Shown here: piece after piece, positions 19,027-26,658 of the stretch
Numbering within the stretch: position 1 is the stretch's first letter
How the letters are laid out: every line of letters starts with the position of its first letter
Source of the DNA: Raineyella sp964402325
Lineage (GTDB): Bacteria > Actinomycetota > Actinomycetes > Propionibacteriales > Propionibacteriaceae
Assembly: GCA_964402325.1 (NCBI GenBank)
Contig: CAYOBI010000003.1
Coordinates: forward strand, 1-64,000
DNA length: 64,000 nucleotides
Direction of reading: 5' to 3'
Program-made: the position numbers and the translations under genes
Notes under the pieces: generated by a model
Databases searched by the model: none
What the model saw: only the letters and a program-made list of their open reading frames with translations
Told to the model about the DNA's origin: nothing

Positions 19027-19805
19027 CGGCCGGGCAGCACGATCCGGCTGCCGTCGGGCAGCAGCTCCGCGCCGGGCAGCTGCAACGGCCACGGGTTGTG
19101 GTGGCCGAGGTGGATCGCCACGACACGGGCGTCGGCCGCCAGGGCACCCCACTGGGCGAGTGCCTCGATCGCCGCGGGGAAGGTGTCCAGGTTGAGGTGG
19201 CCCGGGCCGAAGTCCCGCCGCCCCCAGGTCTCCTCGACCAGGGCCAGGTCGATCTGCAGCCCGGCCAGCCCCTCGCGCACCCCAGGCGCCCACAGTCCGG
19301 TGTCGCAGGCCCACAACACGGTGCGGCCGTCCCGACCGGACACCGCATAGAGCACCGCCTCACCGAACGCGCGGTGGTGGGCCGGCAGCACCCGGACCCG
19401 GTGCCCCTCCAGGGCGACCTCGTCGCCGGCCCGCACCTCGACGAACTGCACCGAGGCGTCGGTCGGCGCGACCCAGTCGCGGGCCGCCCGGATGACCGGC
19501 GCCGGCCCGACCAGCCGCAGCGGGGCCGTGGTGACGTGGGAGCGGTAGTAGAGGAACGCCGGGTCGAAGTGGTCGGTGTGCACGTGGGTGACCAGCACCG
19601 TCCGGACCCCGGCCAGCTCGAGGCCGTGACGCACCGCCTGCCGCGGCGTCTCGGGGCCGCACTCCAGCAGCACCCGCCCGTCGACCAGGGCCCCGGCCGG
19701 GGTACGGATCTCCCCCGCAGCCGCCGCACCGCGACAGGACGCACACCGGCACCACGGATGGGGCCAGCCCTCGGCACTGCCGGTGCCCAGCAGGACGACC
19801 TCCAC
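19023..19805 (-). CDS. MBL-fold metallohydrolase, PhnP-like
   Basis: The 260-residue protein has a metallo-beta-lactamase fold: VVLLGTGSAEGWPHPWCRCASCRG at the N-terminus (a cysteine-bearing loop as in PhnP-type phosphodiesterases), the metal motif THVHTDHFDP, later ACDTGLWAP (Asp ligand) and HLGHHNPW (His ligands). The GTG start has GGAGGG 8-9 nt upstream. It is convergent with trmB and divergent from truA. Substrate unknown; a cyclic phosphate or tRNA-processing diester is possible by family resemblance. Confidence 0.85.
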   Translation of the reverse strand: MEVVLLGTGSAEGWPHPWCRCASCRGAAAAGEIRTPAGALVDGRVLLECGPETPRQAVRHGLELAGVRTVLVTHVHTDHFDPAFLYYRSHVTTAPLRLVGPAPVIRAARDWVAPTDASVQFVEVRAGDEVALEGHRVRVLPAHHRAFGEAVLYAVSGRDGRTVLWACDTGLWAPGVREGLAGLQIDLALVEETWGRRDFGPGHLNLDTFPAAIEALAQWGALAADARVVAIHLGHHNPWPLQLPGAELLPDGSRIVLPGR

Positions 19806-19895
19806 CCTGTGCCCTCCCTCGCTCGCGTTGCCCAGCGCCTGACCGGTCCCGGACCGCTCCGCCCACCCTACGGCCCGCCCCGTAGATTGGGGGCC

Positions 19896-20792
19896 ATGTC
19901 CCCCGCGCCACGCCCCGACCCGTCCCTCAGCCGGTGGCGGCTCGACATCGCGTACGACGGCGCGGGGTTCAGCGGCTGGGCGGCTCAGCCGGACCGGCGT
20001 ACGGTCCAGGGCGAGCTCGAGCACCGGATCGGCCAGGTGTTGCGGCTGCCGGCCACCCCGACGCTCACGGTGGCGGGACGTACGGATGCCGGGGTGCACG
20101 CGCGCGGCCAGGTGGCGCACGTCGACCTGCCCGGCGCGGCGCCGGTCGCCACGCTGCAGCGACGCCTGCGCCGGGTGCTGCCGCCTGACGTCGTCGTCCG
20201 TGACGTACGACCGGCCCCGGCGGGGTTCGATGCCCGGTTCGGGGCCCGGTGGCGGCGCTACGTCTACCGGCTGGTGGACGAGGCGGGGTTCGCCGACCCG
20301 CTGCTGCGTGGCCACGTGGCCCGGGTCCGCGGCACCCTCGACCTGGCCGCGATGCACGCGGCCGGGGCCGAACTGCTCGGTCTGCGCGACTTCGCCGCTT
20401 TCTGCAAGCCGCGCGAGGGCGCCACCACGATCCGCACGTTGCTGGACTGCACCGCCGAGCGGCTCGCCGGGGGCCCCGGGGAGGGGACGGTGGAGATCAC
20501 CGTACGGGCCGACGCGTTCTGCCACTCGATGGTGCGCTCGCTGGTCGGCGCGCTGGCGGCGGTCGGCACCGGGCAGCGTGACCTCGACTGGCTGCGCGAC
20601 GTGCGCGACGCCACCGGCCGGCAGTCGTCGATCCAGGTGATGCCCGCCCACGGCCTCACCCTCGAGGAGGTCGGCTACCCGCCGGACGAGGAGCTCGCGG
20701 CCCGCGCCGAGGCCGCCCGGGCGGTACGGGTGCTGCCGGACACCTCGACATCCACGGCCACCACGGACGGAGACTGCTGCTGTGACCGATGA
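19896..20792 (+). CDS. truA: tRNA pseudouridine(38-40) synthase TruA
   Basis: The 298-residue enzyme isomerises uridines in the anticodon stem-loop. The catalytic aspartate lies in AGRTDAGVHARGQ (Asp64). DIAYDGAGFSGWAAQPDRRTVQGELE and FCHSMVRSLVGALAAVG are also characteristic. Its 3' end overlaps the next gene by 11 bp, implying coupled translation. Confidence 0.97.
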   Translation: MSPAPRPDPSLSRWRLDIAYDGAGFSGWAAQPDRRTVQGELEHRIGQVLRLPATPTLTVAGRTDAGVHARGQVAHVDLPGAAPVATLQRRLRRVLPPDVVVRDVRPAPAGFDARFGARWRRYVYRLVDEAGFADPLLRGHVARVRGTLDLAAMHAAGAELLGLRDFAAFCKPREGATTIRTLLDCTAERLAGGPGEGTVEITVRADAFCHSMVRSLVGALAAVGTGQRDLDWLRDVRDATGRQSSIQVMPAHGLTLEEVGYPPDEELAARAEAARAVRVLPDTSTSTATTDGDCCCDR

Positions 20793-21393
20793 ACCACTCG
20801 CGCACTACTTCGCCACACCCGAGGGCGAGGAGAAGCGCCGGACGATCCACGTCGCCGTCCACGGCCGGGACCTGGAGTTGCTGACCGCGAACGGGGTGTT
20901 CTCCGGCAGCCGGCTGGATCCGGCCACCGCGGTGCTGCTCAGGGAAGTGCCGCCGCCCGGGCCGGAGGTCCGCCGGGTCGCCGACGTCGGCTGCGGCTAC
21001 GGGCCGATCGCCCTCACCTTGGCCCTCGACTGCCCGTGGCTCACCGTGGATGCGGTGGACACGAACGAGCGCGCCCTTGCCCTCACCCGGGACAACGCGC
21101 TCGCCTCGGGGGTGGCGGACCGGGTACGGACGGCCACCCCGGAACAGGTGGACCCGACCGCGACGTACGACGAGATCTGGTCCAACCCGCCGATCAGGAT
21201 CGGCAAGCCGGCGCTGCACGAGCTCCTGCTGACCTGGCTCGACAGGCTGGCGCCGGGCGGACGGGCGGTCCTGGTCGTCGGCAAGAACCTCGGCGCCGAC
21301 AGCTTGCAGCGCTGGCTCGGCGAACAGGGCTGGCCCACCGGACGGCTCGCCAGCGCGAAGGGCTTCCGGGTGCTGGAGGTACGCCGCGGCTGA
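20782..21393 (+). CDS. RsmC-like class I SAM methyltransferase
   Basis: The 203-residue protein corresponds to the C-terminal catalytic half of RsmC (16S rRNA m2G1207 methyltransferase): ANGVFSGSRLD, SAM loop ADVGCGYGPIAL, DTNERAL, and the guanine-N2 motif SNPPIRIGK. Stand-alone versions of this length are common in actinobacteria. It starts with GTG inside the end of truA, so an RNA-modification operon truA-rsmC-like is likely. The exact target is inferred from family. Confidence 0.88.
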   Translation: MTDEPLAHYFATPEGEEKRRTIHVAVHGRDLELLTANGVFSGSRLDPATAVLLREVPPPGPEVRRVADVGCGYGPIALTLALDCPWLTVDAVDTNERALALTRDNALASGVADRVRTATPEQVDPTATYDEIWSNPPIRIGKPALHELLLTWLDRLAPGGRAVLVVGKNLGADSLQRWLGEQGWPTGRLASAKGFRVLEVRRG

Positions 21394-21413
21394 TCCCGGC
21401 CCGGAATGAGTCA

Positions 21414-21441
21414 TTGACCATCGTGGTCACGTCGGTAGGGT
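21414..21441 (+). promoter_or_regulatory. Candidate sigma-70-type promoter of sodA
   Basis: TTGACC and TAGGGT are separated by 16 bp, 61 bp upstream of the sodA ATG. Both hexamers match the actinobacterial housekeeping consensus reasonably well. Confidence 0.5.
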
Positions 21442-21501
21442 GAGAAGAGACTGTAACTCGCCATCGATCGGCGCGCTCGCGCCGCGTGAAGGAGTATCAC
21501 C

Positions 21502-22098
21502 ATGACCTACCAGCTGCCCGATCTCCCGTACGACTACAACGCTCTGGCCCCGGCCATCGTCCCGGAGATCATGGAGCTGCACCACGACAAGCACCACGCC
21601 ACCTACGTCAAGGGCGCCAACACCGCCCTGGAGCAGCTGGCCGACGCGCGGGACAAGGGCAACTTCGGCGTCATCAACAAGCTGGAGAAGGACCTCGCCT
21701 TCAACCTGGGTGGTCACTTCAACCACTCCGTGTTCTGGACCAACATGGCCCCGGGCGGCTCCGAGCCGACCGGTGACGTCAAGACCGCGCTGGACACCAC
21801 GTTCGGTGGCCTCGACTCCTTCAAGAAGGAGTTCTCCGCGGTGGCCCTCGGCATCCAGGGCTCCGGCTGGGCCGTCCTCGGCTACGACGCCCTCTCCCAG
21901 GCCCTCCGCGTCTACCAGGTCTTCGACCACCAGGGCAACCTGCCCGTCGGCCAGACCCCGCTGCTGCTCCTCGACATGTGGGAGCACGCCTTCTACCTGC
22001 AGTACAAGAACGTCAAGGCGGACTTCGTGAACGCCTGGTGGGACGTCGTGAACTGGGACAACGTGAACGAGCGCCTCACCAAGGCCACCCAGGCCTGA
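21502..22098 (+). CDS. sodA: Fe/Mn superoxide dismutase
   Basis: The 198-residue enzyme dismutates superoxide. Metal ligands are visible: the N-terminal LHHDKHHATYV histidine region (27/28), His75 in FNHSVFW, and Asp158 and His162 in LLDMWEHAFYLQY. The DHQGNLP segment (His143-Gln144) resembles actinobacterial and propionibacterial enzymes, some of which are cambialistic (active with Fe or Mn). The start has GAAGGAG 7-8 nt upstream. It has its own promoter and is followed by a strong hairpin. Confidence 0.98.
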   Translation: MTYQLPDLPYDYNALAPAIVPEIMELHHDKHHATYVKGANTALEQLADARDKGNFGVINKLEKDLAFNLGGHFNHSVFWTNMAPGGSEPTGDVKTALDTTFGGLDSFKKEFSAVALGIQGSGWAVLGYDALSQALRVYQVFDHQGNLPVGQTPLLLLDMWEHAFYLQYKNVKADFVNAWWDVVNWDNVNERLTKATQA

Positions 22099-22120
22099 GC
22101 CTGCGTCCACGCGTCCGGGA

Positions 22121-22152
22121 GGGCGGGTTCCCCTGTTGTAGGGGGCCCGCCC
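22121..22152. terminator. Hairpin between convergent sodA and rplQ
   Basis: GGGCGGG pairs with CCCGCCC and is extended inward by CCCC/GGGG around a TGTTGTA loop. It starts 23 bp after the sodA stop. Confidence 0.65.
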
Positions 22153-22193
22153 TTCGGCACGCCCCCAGGAGGACGCCCCGGAGGAAACGCACA

Positions 22194-22221
22194 GGGCGTG
22201 GGAGGTGTCCCTCCCACGCCC
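22194..22221 (-). terminator. Hairpin after rplQ
   Basis: A perfect 12-bp stem (GGGCGTGGGAGG / CCTCCCACGCCC) with a 4-nt TGTC loop lies 47 bp downstream of the rplQ stop. It is the likely end of the alpha operon transcript, back to back with the sodA terminator. Confidence 0.65.
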
Positions 22222-22268
22222 CGAGGCGATTGGTCGCGGCGACGCTGCCGCGCCCGGTCGGATCCGGC

Positions 22269-23023
22269 TCAGGCCTTCGCCTCGCCGGCAGCCTTGTCGG
22301 CGGCCGGGGTGGCGGCGGCGTCCAGGTCGGCCTGGGCGGCGTCGGCCTCGGTGACCTCGGCCTCGGCCTCGACGACCTCAGCCTCGACGACCTCAGCCTC
22401 NNNNNNNNNNNNNNNNNNNNNNNNNNNNNNNNNNNNNNNNNNNNNNNNNNNNNNNNNNNNNNNNNNNNNNNNNNNNNNNNNNNNNNNNNNNNNNNNNNNN
22501 CCTCGGTGACCTCGGCCTCGGCCTCGACGACCTCAGCCTCGACGACCTCAGCCTCGACGACCTCAGCCTCGACGACCTCAGCCTCAGCGGCGCCGGCCAC
22601 GGCGGCCTTGATCTCGTCGGCGGTCTCGGTGGTGGTGGCCGCCTCGGCCGACACCTTCGGGGCCACCTTCTCGGTGATGACCTCGATCTTGGCCATCGGG
22701 GCGTTGTCGCCCTGACGGTTGCCGATCTTGGTGATGCGGGTGTACCCGCCGTCGCGACCCTCCATCGCCGGGGCGATCTCGGTGAACAGCACGTGCACGA
22801 CGCTCGGGTCGGTGATGGTCTTCAGCACCACGCGGCGGGCATTCAGGTCGCCGCGCTTGGCTTTGGTGATCATCTTCTCGGCCAGCGGACGGACCCGCTT
22901 GGCCTTGGCCTCGGTCGTCACGACGGCGCCGTGCTCGAACAGCTGGCTGGCCAGGTTGGCCAGGATGATCCGCTGGTGCGCGGCGCTGCCACCCAGACGG
23001 GGGCCCTTGGTGGGGGTAGGCAT
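22269..23023 (-). CDS. rplQ: 50S ribosomal protein L17 with acidic repeat tail (interrupted by assembly gap)
   Basis: The core L17 (MPTPTKGPRLGGSAAHQRII to the YTRITKIGNR segment, about 118 residues) is intact. An Ala/Glu/Val tail follows that contains tandem EAEVV units, runs into 100 Ns, and resumes in frame as EAEVVEAEVVEAEAEVTEAD, ending AAGEAKA with TGA at 22269. The 55 bases on each side of the gap are identical; collapsing them gives a continuous 199-residue reading frame. The tail is disordered and acidic; its length is therefore uncertain. It is the last gene of the alpha operon. Confidence 0.9.
22346..22595 (-). repeat. 15-bp tandem repeat encoding EAEVV in the L17 tail
   Basis: On the coding strand the unit is GAGGCTGAGGTCGTC (Glu-Ala-Glu-Val-Val). 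Four consecutive copies stand on the N-terminal side of the gap and two on the C-terminal side, each run followed by EAEAEVTE. The repeat surrounds the assembly gap and probably caused it. Confidence 0.85.
22401..22500. other. Assembly gap (100 N)
   Basis: Exactly 100 undetermined bases, the conventional filler for a scaffold join of unknown size. The flanks 22346-22400 and 22501-22555 are the same 55 bases, which suggests overlapping contig ends rather than missing sequence. Confidence 0.95.
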
Positions 23024-23080
23024 TCTTGTCTCTCCAGTTCAATCAGAAGCGGTGCCCGGGACTCGTACGGAGCGGCGCGC

Positions 23081-24103
23081 TCAGTACTGCTCGGTCTCCG
23101 CGAAGTCGGTGTCCTCGTCCTCGTCGTCGCTCCCGGCACCGGCGTAGGTGTAGGGGTCGAAGCCCGGGGCGCTGTCCTTGAGGGCCAGCCCCATCGTGGC
23201 CAGCTGCTGCTTGACCTCGTCGATGGACTTGGAGCCGAAGTTGCGGATGTCGAGCAGGTCCTGCTCGGAACGCGAGATGAGTTCACCCACGGTGTGGATG
23301 CCCTCGCGACGCAGGCAGTTGTAGGAACGCACGGACAGGTTGAGGTCCTCGACCGGCAGGGCCAGGTCGGTGGCGTACTGGTCGTCCACCGGCGACGGGC
23401 CGATCTCGACACCCTCGGCCTCGACGTTCAGCTCCCGGAACAGCCCGAAGAGCTCGACGAGGGTACGGCCGGCGGAGGCGACCGCGTCCCGCGGGGTGAT
23501 CGACTGCTTGGTCTCCACGTCGACGACCAGACGGTCGAAGTCCGTCCGCTGCTCGACACGGGTGGCCTCGACCTTGTAGCTGACCTTCAGCACCGGGGAG
23601 TAGATCGAGTCGACCGGGATGCGGCCGATCTCGTGCTCGGTCTCCTTGTTCTGGTCCGACGACACGTAGCCGCGGCCGCGCTCGACCACGAACTCCATGT
23701 CGATGGCACCGTCACGGTTGAGCGTGGCGATGTGCAGGTCGGGGTTGTGCACCTCGACGCCGGCCGGCGGCTGGATGTCGGCGGCGGTGACCTCACCGGC
23801 GCCGGCCTTGCGCAGGTACATGACCACCGGCTCGTCCTCCTCCGAGGTGAGCACGAGGCCCTTCAGGTTGAGGATGATCTCGGTGACGTCCTCGACGACA
23901 CCCGGCAGGGTGGAGAACTCGTGCAGGTTGCCGTCGATCTTGATGCTGGTCAGGGCAGCACCGGGGATCGAGGACAGCAACGTACGACGCAGCGAGTTGC
24001 CGAGGGTGTAACCGAAGCCGGGCTCGAGGGGCTCGATGACGAACCGCGAACGGTGCTCGTCGAGGACCTCTTCGCTCAGGGTCGGGCGCTGGGCGATCAG
24101 CAT
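23081..24103 (-). CDS. rpoA: RNA polymerase alpha subunit
   Basis: The 340-residue alpha subunit begins MLIAQRPTLSEE. The N-terminal assembly domain includes GFGYTLGNSLRRTLLSSIPG; the C-terminal DNA/activator-binding domain (about 255-315) includes SVRSYNCLRREGIHTVGEL and IRNFGSKSIDEV. A very acidic tail follows (GAGSDDEDEDTDFAETEQY). A strong hairpin separates it from upstream rpsD, so rpoA expression may be uncoupled from the S4 message. Confidence 0.98.
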   Translation of the reverse strand: MLIAQRPTLSEEVLDEHRSRFVIEPLEPGFGYTLGNSLRRTLLSSIPGAALTSIKIDGNLHEFSTLPGVVEDVTEIILNLKGLVLTSEEDEPVVMYLRKAGAGEVTAADIQPPAGVEVHNPDLHIATLNRDGAIDMEFVVERGRGYVSSDQNKETEHEIGRIPVDSIYSPVLKVSYKVEATRVEQRTDFDRLVVDVETKQSITPRDAVASAGRTLVELFGLFRELNVEAEGVEIGPSPVDDQYATDLALPVEDLNLSVRSYNCLRREGIHTVGELISRSEQDLLDIRNFGSKSIDEVKQQLATMGLALKDSAPGFDPYTYAGAGSDDEDEDTDFAETEQY

Positions 24104-24225
24104 GGTGTGTTCCTTTCCGCGTCCACCACTATTTGAAGACGCGATCCGAGTGGGGCGACGGCGAGGTGCCGTACGGTCCCGGGTGCGGGAGAGGCGCCCG
24201 GTCGGGTGCTCCCCCAGGGTGAACC

Positions 24226-24259
24226 CGGCAGGAGGGGCGGCGGACCGCCCCTCCTGCCG
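24226..24259 (-). terminator. 15-bp hairpin between rpsD and rpoA
   Basis: A perfect 15-bp G+C-rich inverted repeat (CGGCAGGAGGGGCGG and its complement) with a CGGA loop begins 7 bp after the rpsD stop. It should act as a terminator or attenuator within the alpha operon. Confidence 0.65.
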
Positions 24260-24265
24260 TCGGGA

Positions 24266-24871
24266 TCACTTCGAGTAGAGCTCGACGATCAGCTGCTCCT
24301 GCACGTCGACCGTGATCTGCTCACGGGTCGGCAGCTGGTGCACGAAGATCTTCATCTGGTTCGGGCGAGCCTCGAGCCACGCCGGCACGGAGCGCTCGGA
24401 GTGGGTCTCGCGGGCGACCACGAACGGGTCGATGTTGAGCGACTTCTCCTTGACCTGGACGATGTCGTGGTCGGTGACGCGGTACGACGGGATGTTGACC
24501 TTCTTGCCGTTCACCAGGAAGTGCCCGTGGTTGACGAGCTGACGGGCCTGGCGGCGGGTCGAGGCGAACCCGGCGCGGTACACGACGTTGTCGAGACGCG
24601 ACTCGAGGATGCGCAGCAGGTTGTCACCGGTGCGGCCGGCCTGGCGGTTGGCCTCCTCGTAGTACCGGGAGAACTGCTTCTCCAGCACGCCGTAGGCGAA
24701 CCGCGCCTTCTGCTTCTCACGCAGCTGCAGCGAGTACTCGGAGTCCTTGGTGCGGCCGCGGCCGTGCACGCCCGGCGGGTAGGGGCGGCGCTCGAACGCC
24801 TTGTCGTTGCCGACGAGATCAGTCCCGAGACGACGGGACTTCTTGGTCATCGGGCCGGTGTAACGGGCCAT
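24266..24871 (-). CDS. rpsD: 30S ribosomal protein S4 (zinc-free form)
   Basis: The 201-residue S4 starts MARYTGPMTKKSRRLG. It lacks the N-terminal zinc cysteines, so it is the C-minus type. The S4 RNA-binding domain is visible in ASTRRQARQLVNHGHFLVNG. S4 nucleates 30S assembly and in many bacteria autoregulates this operon. It is followed by a strong hairpin before rpoA. Confidence 0.98.
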   Translation of the reverse strand: MARYTGPMTKKSRRLGTDLVGNDKAFERRPYPPGVHGRGRTKDSEYSLQLREKQKARFAYGVLEKQFSRYYEEANRQAGRTGDNLLRILESRLDNVVYRAGFASTRRQARQLVNHGHFLVNGKKVNIPSYRVTDHDIVQVKEKSLNIDPFVVARETHSERSVPAWLEARPNQMKIFVHQLPTREQITVDVQEQLIVELYSK

Positions 24872-24902
24872 TCTTCTTCAGTCCTTTGCTAGTTCGTTCG
24901 GG

Positions 24903-25304
24903 TCAGACGCGGCGGCGCTTGGGCGGGCGGCAGCCGTTGTGCGGGACGGGAGTCACGTCGGAGATCGGGCCGATCTCCAGACCGATGGCGCCCAGCGAAC
25001 GGATCGCGGTCTCACGACCGGAACCCGGACCCTTGACGAACACGTCGACGCGCTTCACGCCGTGCTCCATGGCACGACGACCGGCAGCCTCGGCTGCCAT
25101 CTGAGCGGCGTACGGGGTGGACTTGCGGGAACCCTTGAAACCGACGGTGCCGGCGGACGCCCAGGCGAGCACCTGGCCGGTGGGATCGGTGATCGAGATG
25201 ATCGTGTTGTTGAACGTGGACTTGATGTGGGCCTGGCCGGCGACCACATTCTTCTTTTCCTTGCGGCGCACCTTCTTGCCGGTGCTACGGCCTGCAGTAG
25301 CCAT
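24903..25304 (-). CDS. rpsK: 30S ribosomal protein S11
   Basis: The 133-residue protein has the S11 core IKSTFNNTIISITDPTGQVL and ends with the conserved TPVPHNGCRPPKRRRV, which lies near the E-site. It is 56 bp downstream of rpsM and 31 bp upstream of rpsD. Confidence 0.98.
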   Translation of the reverse strand: MATAGRSTGKKVRRKEKKNVVAGQAHIKSTFNNTIISITDPTGQVLAWASAGTVGFKGSRKSTPYAAQMAAEAAGRRAMEHGVKRVDVFVKGPGSGRETAIRSLGAIGLEIGPISDVTPVPHNGCRPPKRRRV

Positions 25305-25360
25305 GAGTGTGTTTCTGCTCCTCGAAGAGTCTGTCAGTCAGTGAGCGGGGGAAGTGAAGG

Positions 25361-25729
25361 TCACTTCTTCTTGCCGGCGACGGCCTTGCGCTTGCCCTTG
25401 CGCTGACGCGCATTGGTGCGGGTGCGCTGGCCACGGACCGGCAGACCGCTGCGGTGACGACGACCCTGGTAGGAGCCGATCTCGATCTTGCGGCGGATGT
25501 CGGCGGCGACCTCGCGGCGGAGGTCACCTTCGGTCTGGTAGTTGGCCTCGATGAAGTCACGCAGGACGACCAGGTCGTCCTCGGTGAGCTCGTGGACGCG
25601 CTTGTCACCCGAGATGCCGGTCGCGGCAAGGGTGGCGAGCGCGCGGGTGTGGCCGATGCCGTAGATGTAGGTGAGGGCGACCTCGAGGCGCTTCTCGCGC
25701 GGCAGGTCGACACCGATCAGGCGTGCCAT
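25361..25729 (-). CDS. rpsM: 30S ribosomal protein S13
   Basis: The 122-residue product starts MARLIGVDLPREKR (an upstream in-frame extension is unsupported) and ends with the basic tail RTRTNARQRKGKRKAVAGKKK region that contacts P-site tRNA. GIGHTRA and GQRTRTNAR are the family markers. An unusually long 358-bp spacer separates it from rpmJ. Confidence 0.98.
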   Translation of the reverse strand: MARLIGVDLPREKRLEVALTYIYGIGHTRALATLAATGISGDKRVHELTEDDLVVLRDFIEANYQTEGDLRREVAADIRRKIEIGSYQGRRHRSGLPVRGQRTRTNARQRKGKRKAVAGKKK

Positions 25730-26087
25730 GTGGCGGGTTCCTTTCCCATGGACGGACGACGGAACGGGTCTCCCGACCCGCATGACCTCCGTGGTCCGCG
25801 AAGGTGTGTGGCGTGAAGCGTCCCTGTCCGCCTGATGCTGCTGCACGGCAGGGCCTCGGCCTTCGTCCGAGGGTGGATCCGGGACGTACGCCCCGGGGTT
25901 GCATTCACACTGAGTTCCTGGCCCGTCACCGGACGGAGCCGGTGACGGTTATGCGGTTGTGTGTCCGGACCCTGGTGCGGGCCCGGGGAAGACCCCGGCT
26001 CGGAGGCCCGGAGGCCTACCGGCGGAGCGGTGACGCGAGACGCCGGGGCAGCCTCCCGGCGTGGAGCCGGGAGCCGGGCCGGGGCTG
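25730..26087. other. 358-bp spacer inside the alpha operon (rpsM-rpmJ)
   Basis: No gene is seen. The spacer holds a 10-bp perfect hairpin at 25923-25948 (CCGTCACCGG / CCGGTGACGG, loop ACGGAG) and a second hairpin next to rpmJ. It likely contains a separate promoter for rpsM-rpsK-rpsD; CCGCATAACC on the minus strand near 25950 is a weak -10 candidate. The hairpin may be a leader structure for S4-type autoregulation, which is only an inference. Confidence 0.4.
26053..26073 (-). terminator. Hairpin after rpmJ
   Basis: An 8-bp perfect stem (CTCCCGGC / GCCGGGAG, 5-nt loop) lies 15 bp downstream of the rpmJ stop, consistent with an end or attenuation point of the infA-rpmJ message. Confidence 0.45.
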
Positions 26088-26201
26088 TCAGCCCTGGCGC
26101 TGCTTGTGGCGCGGGTTCTCGCAGATCACCATCACGCGACCGTGCCGGCGGATGACCTTGCACTTGTCGCAGATCTTCTTGACGCTCGGCTGAACCTTCA
26201 T
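26088..26201 (-). CDS. rpmJ: 50S ribosomal protein L36 (zinc form)
   Basis: The 37-residue protein reads MKVQPSVKKICDKCKVIRR then HGRVMVICENPRHKQRQG. The zinc ribbon ligands Cys11, Cys14, Cys27 and His32 are all present, so this is the zinc-binding (C-plus) L36. It lies between infA and rpsM. Confidence 0.97.
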   Translation of the reverse strand: MKVQPSVKKICDKCKVIRRHGRVMVICENPRHKQRQG

Positions 26202-26296
26202 CGATCGTCTTTCTGAATCGGCGCAGGGCGTGGCCCGTCAACGGACCGCGCCCGACTGTGGATGGGTGGTGTGAGTGGGCCGGGCCCACCCGCGTG

Positions 26297-26518
26297 TCAC
26301 TTGTGTCGGTAGACGATGCGTCCGCGGTTGAGGTCGTACGCGGAAACCTCGACGACGACACGGTCGCTCGGCAGGATACGGATGTAGTGCTGTCGCATCT
26401 TGCCGCTGATGGTGGCCAGCACCTTGTGGCCATTGGACAACTCGACCCGGAACATCGCGTTGGGCAGAGCCTCCACGACGGTGCCCTCGAGCTCGAGAAC
26501 GCCTTCCTTCTTTGCCAT
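26297..26518 (-). CDS. infA: Translation initiation factor IF-1
   Basis: The 73-residue OB-fold protein starts MAKKEGVLELEGTVVE and ends RGRIVYRHK. FRVELSNGHKVLATISGKMR is the RNA-binding barrel. IF-1 occupies the ribosomal A site during initiation. A candidate promoter lies 75 bp upstream, so infA heads the alpha operon here instead of continuing from map. Confidence 0.98.
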   Translation of the reverse strand: MAKKEGVLELEGTVVEALPNAMFRVELSNGHKVLATISGKMRQHYIRILPSDRVVVEVSAYDLNRGRIVYRHK

Positions 26519-26592
26519 GATCCTCACATCGTCAGTTCCGCCCCACCGACCGATGGGCGCGTTGGTGCACCGACACAGGTGACCAAGGAGTC

Positions 26593-26622
26593 ACTCTACC
26601 CGGCGCGACAAGGATTGCCCAA
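26593..26622 (-). promoter_or_regulatory. Candidate promoter of infA
   Basis: On the minus strand TTGGGC and TAGAGT are separated by 18 bp, about 75 bp upstream of the infA ATG. Having its own promoter fits the separation of infA from map in this genome. Confidence 0.45.
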
Positions 26623-26658
26623 ATCCCGGTCCACCCCACCGGACGGCCGGCGACGGGC

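Noticed and set aside
22346..22595. Possible CRISPR-like repeat array around the N gap
   Set aside because: The repeats are 15 bp, contiguous without spacers, and encode EAEVV in frame with L17.
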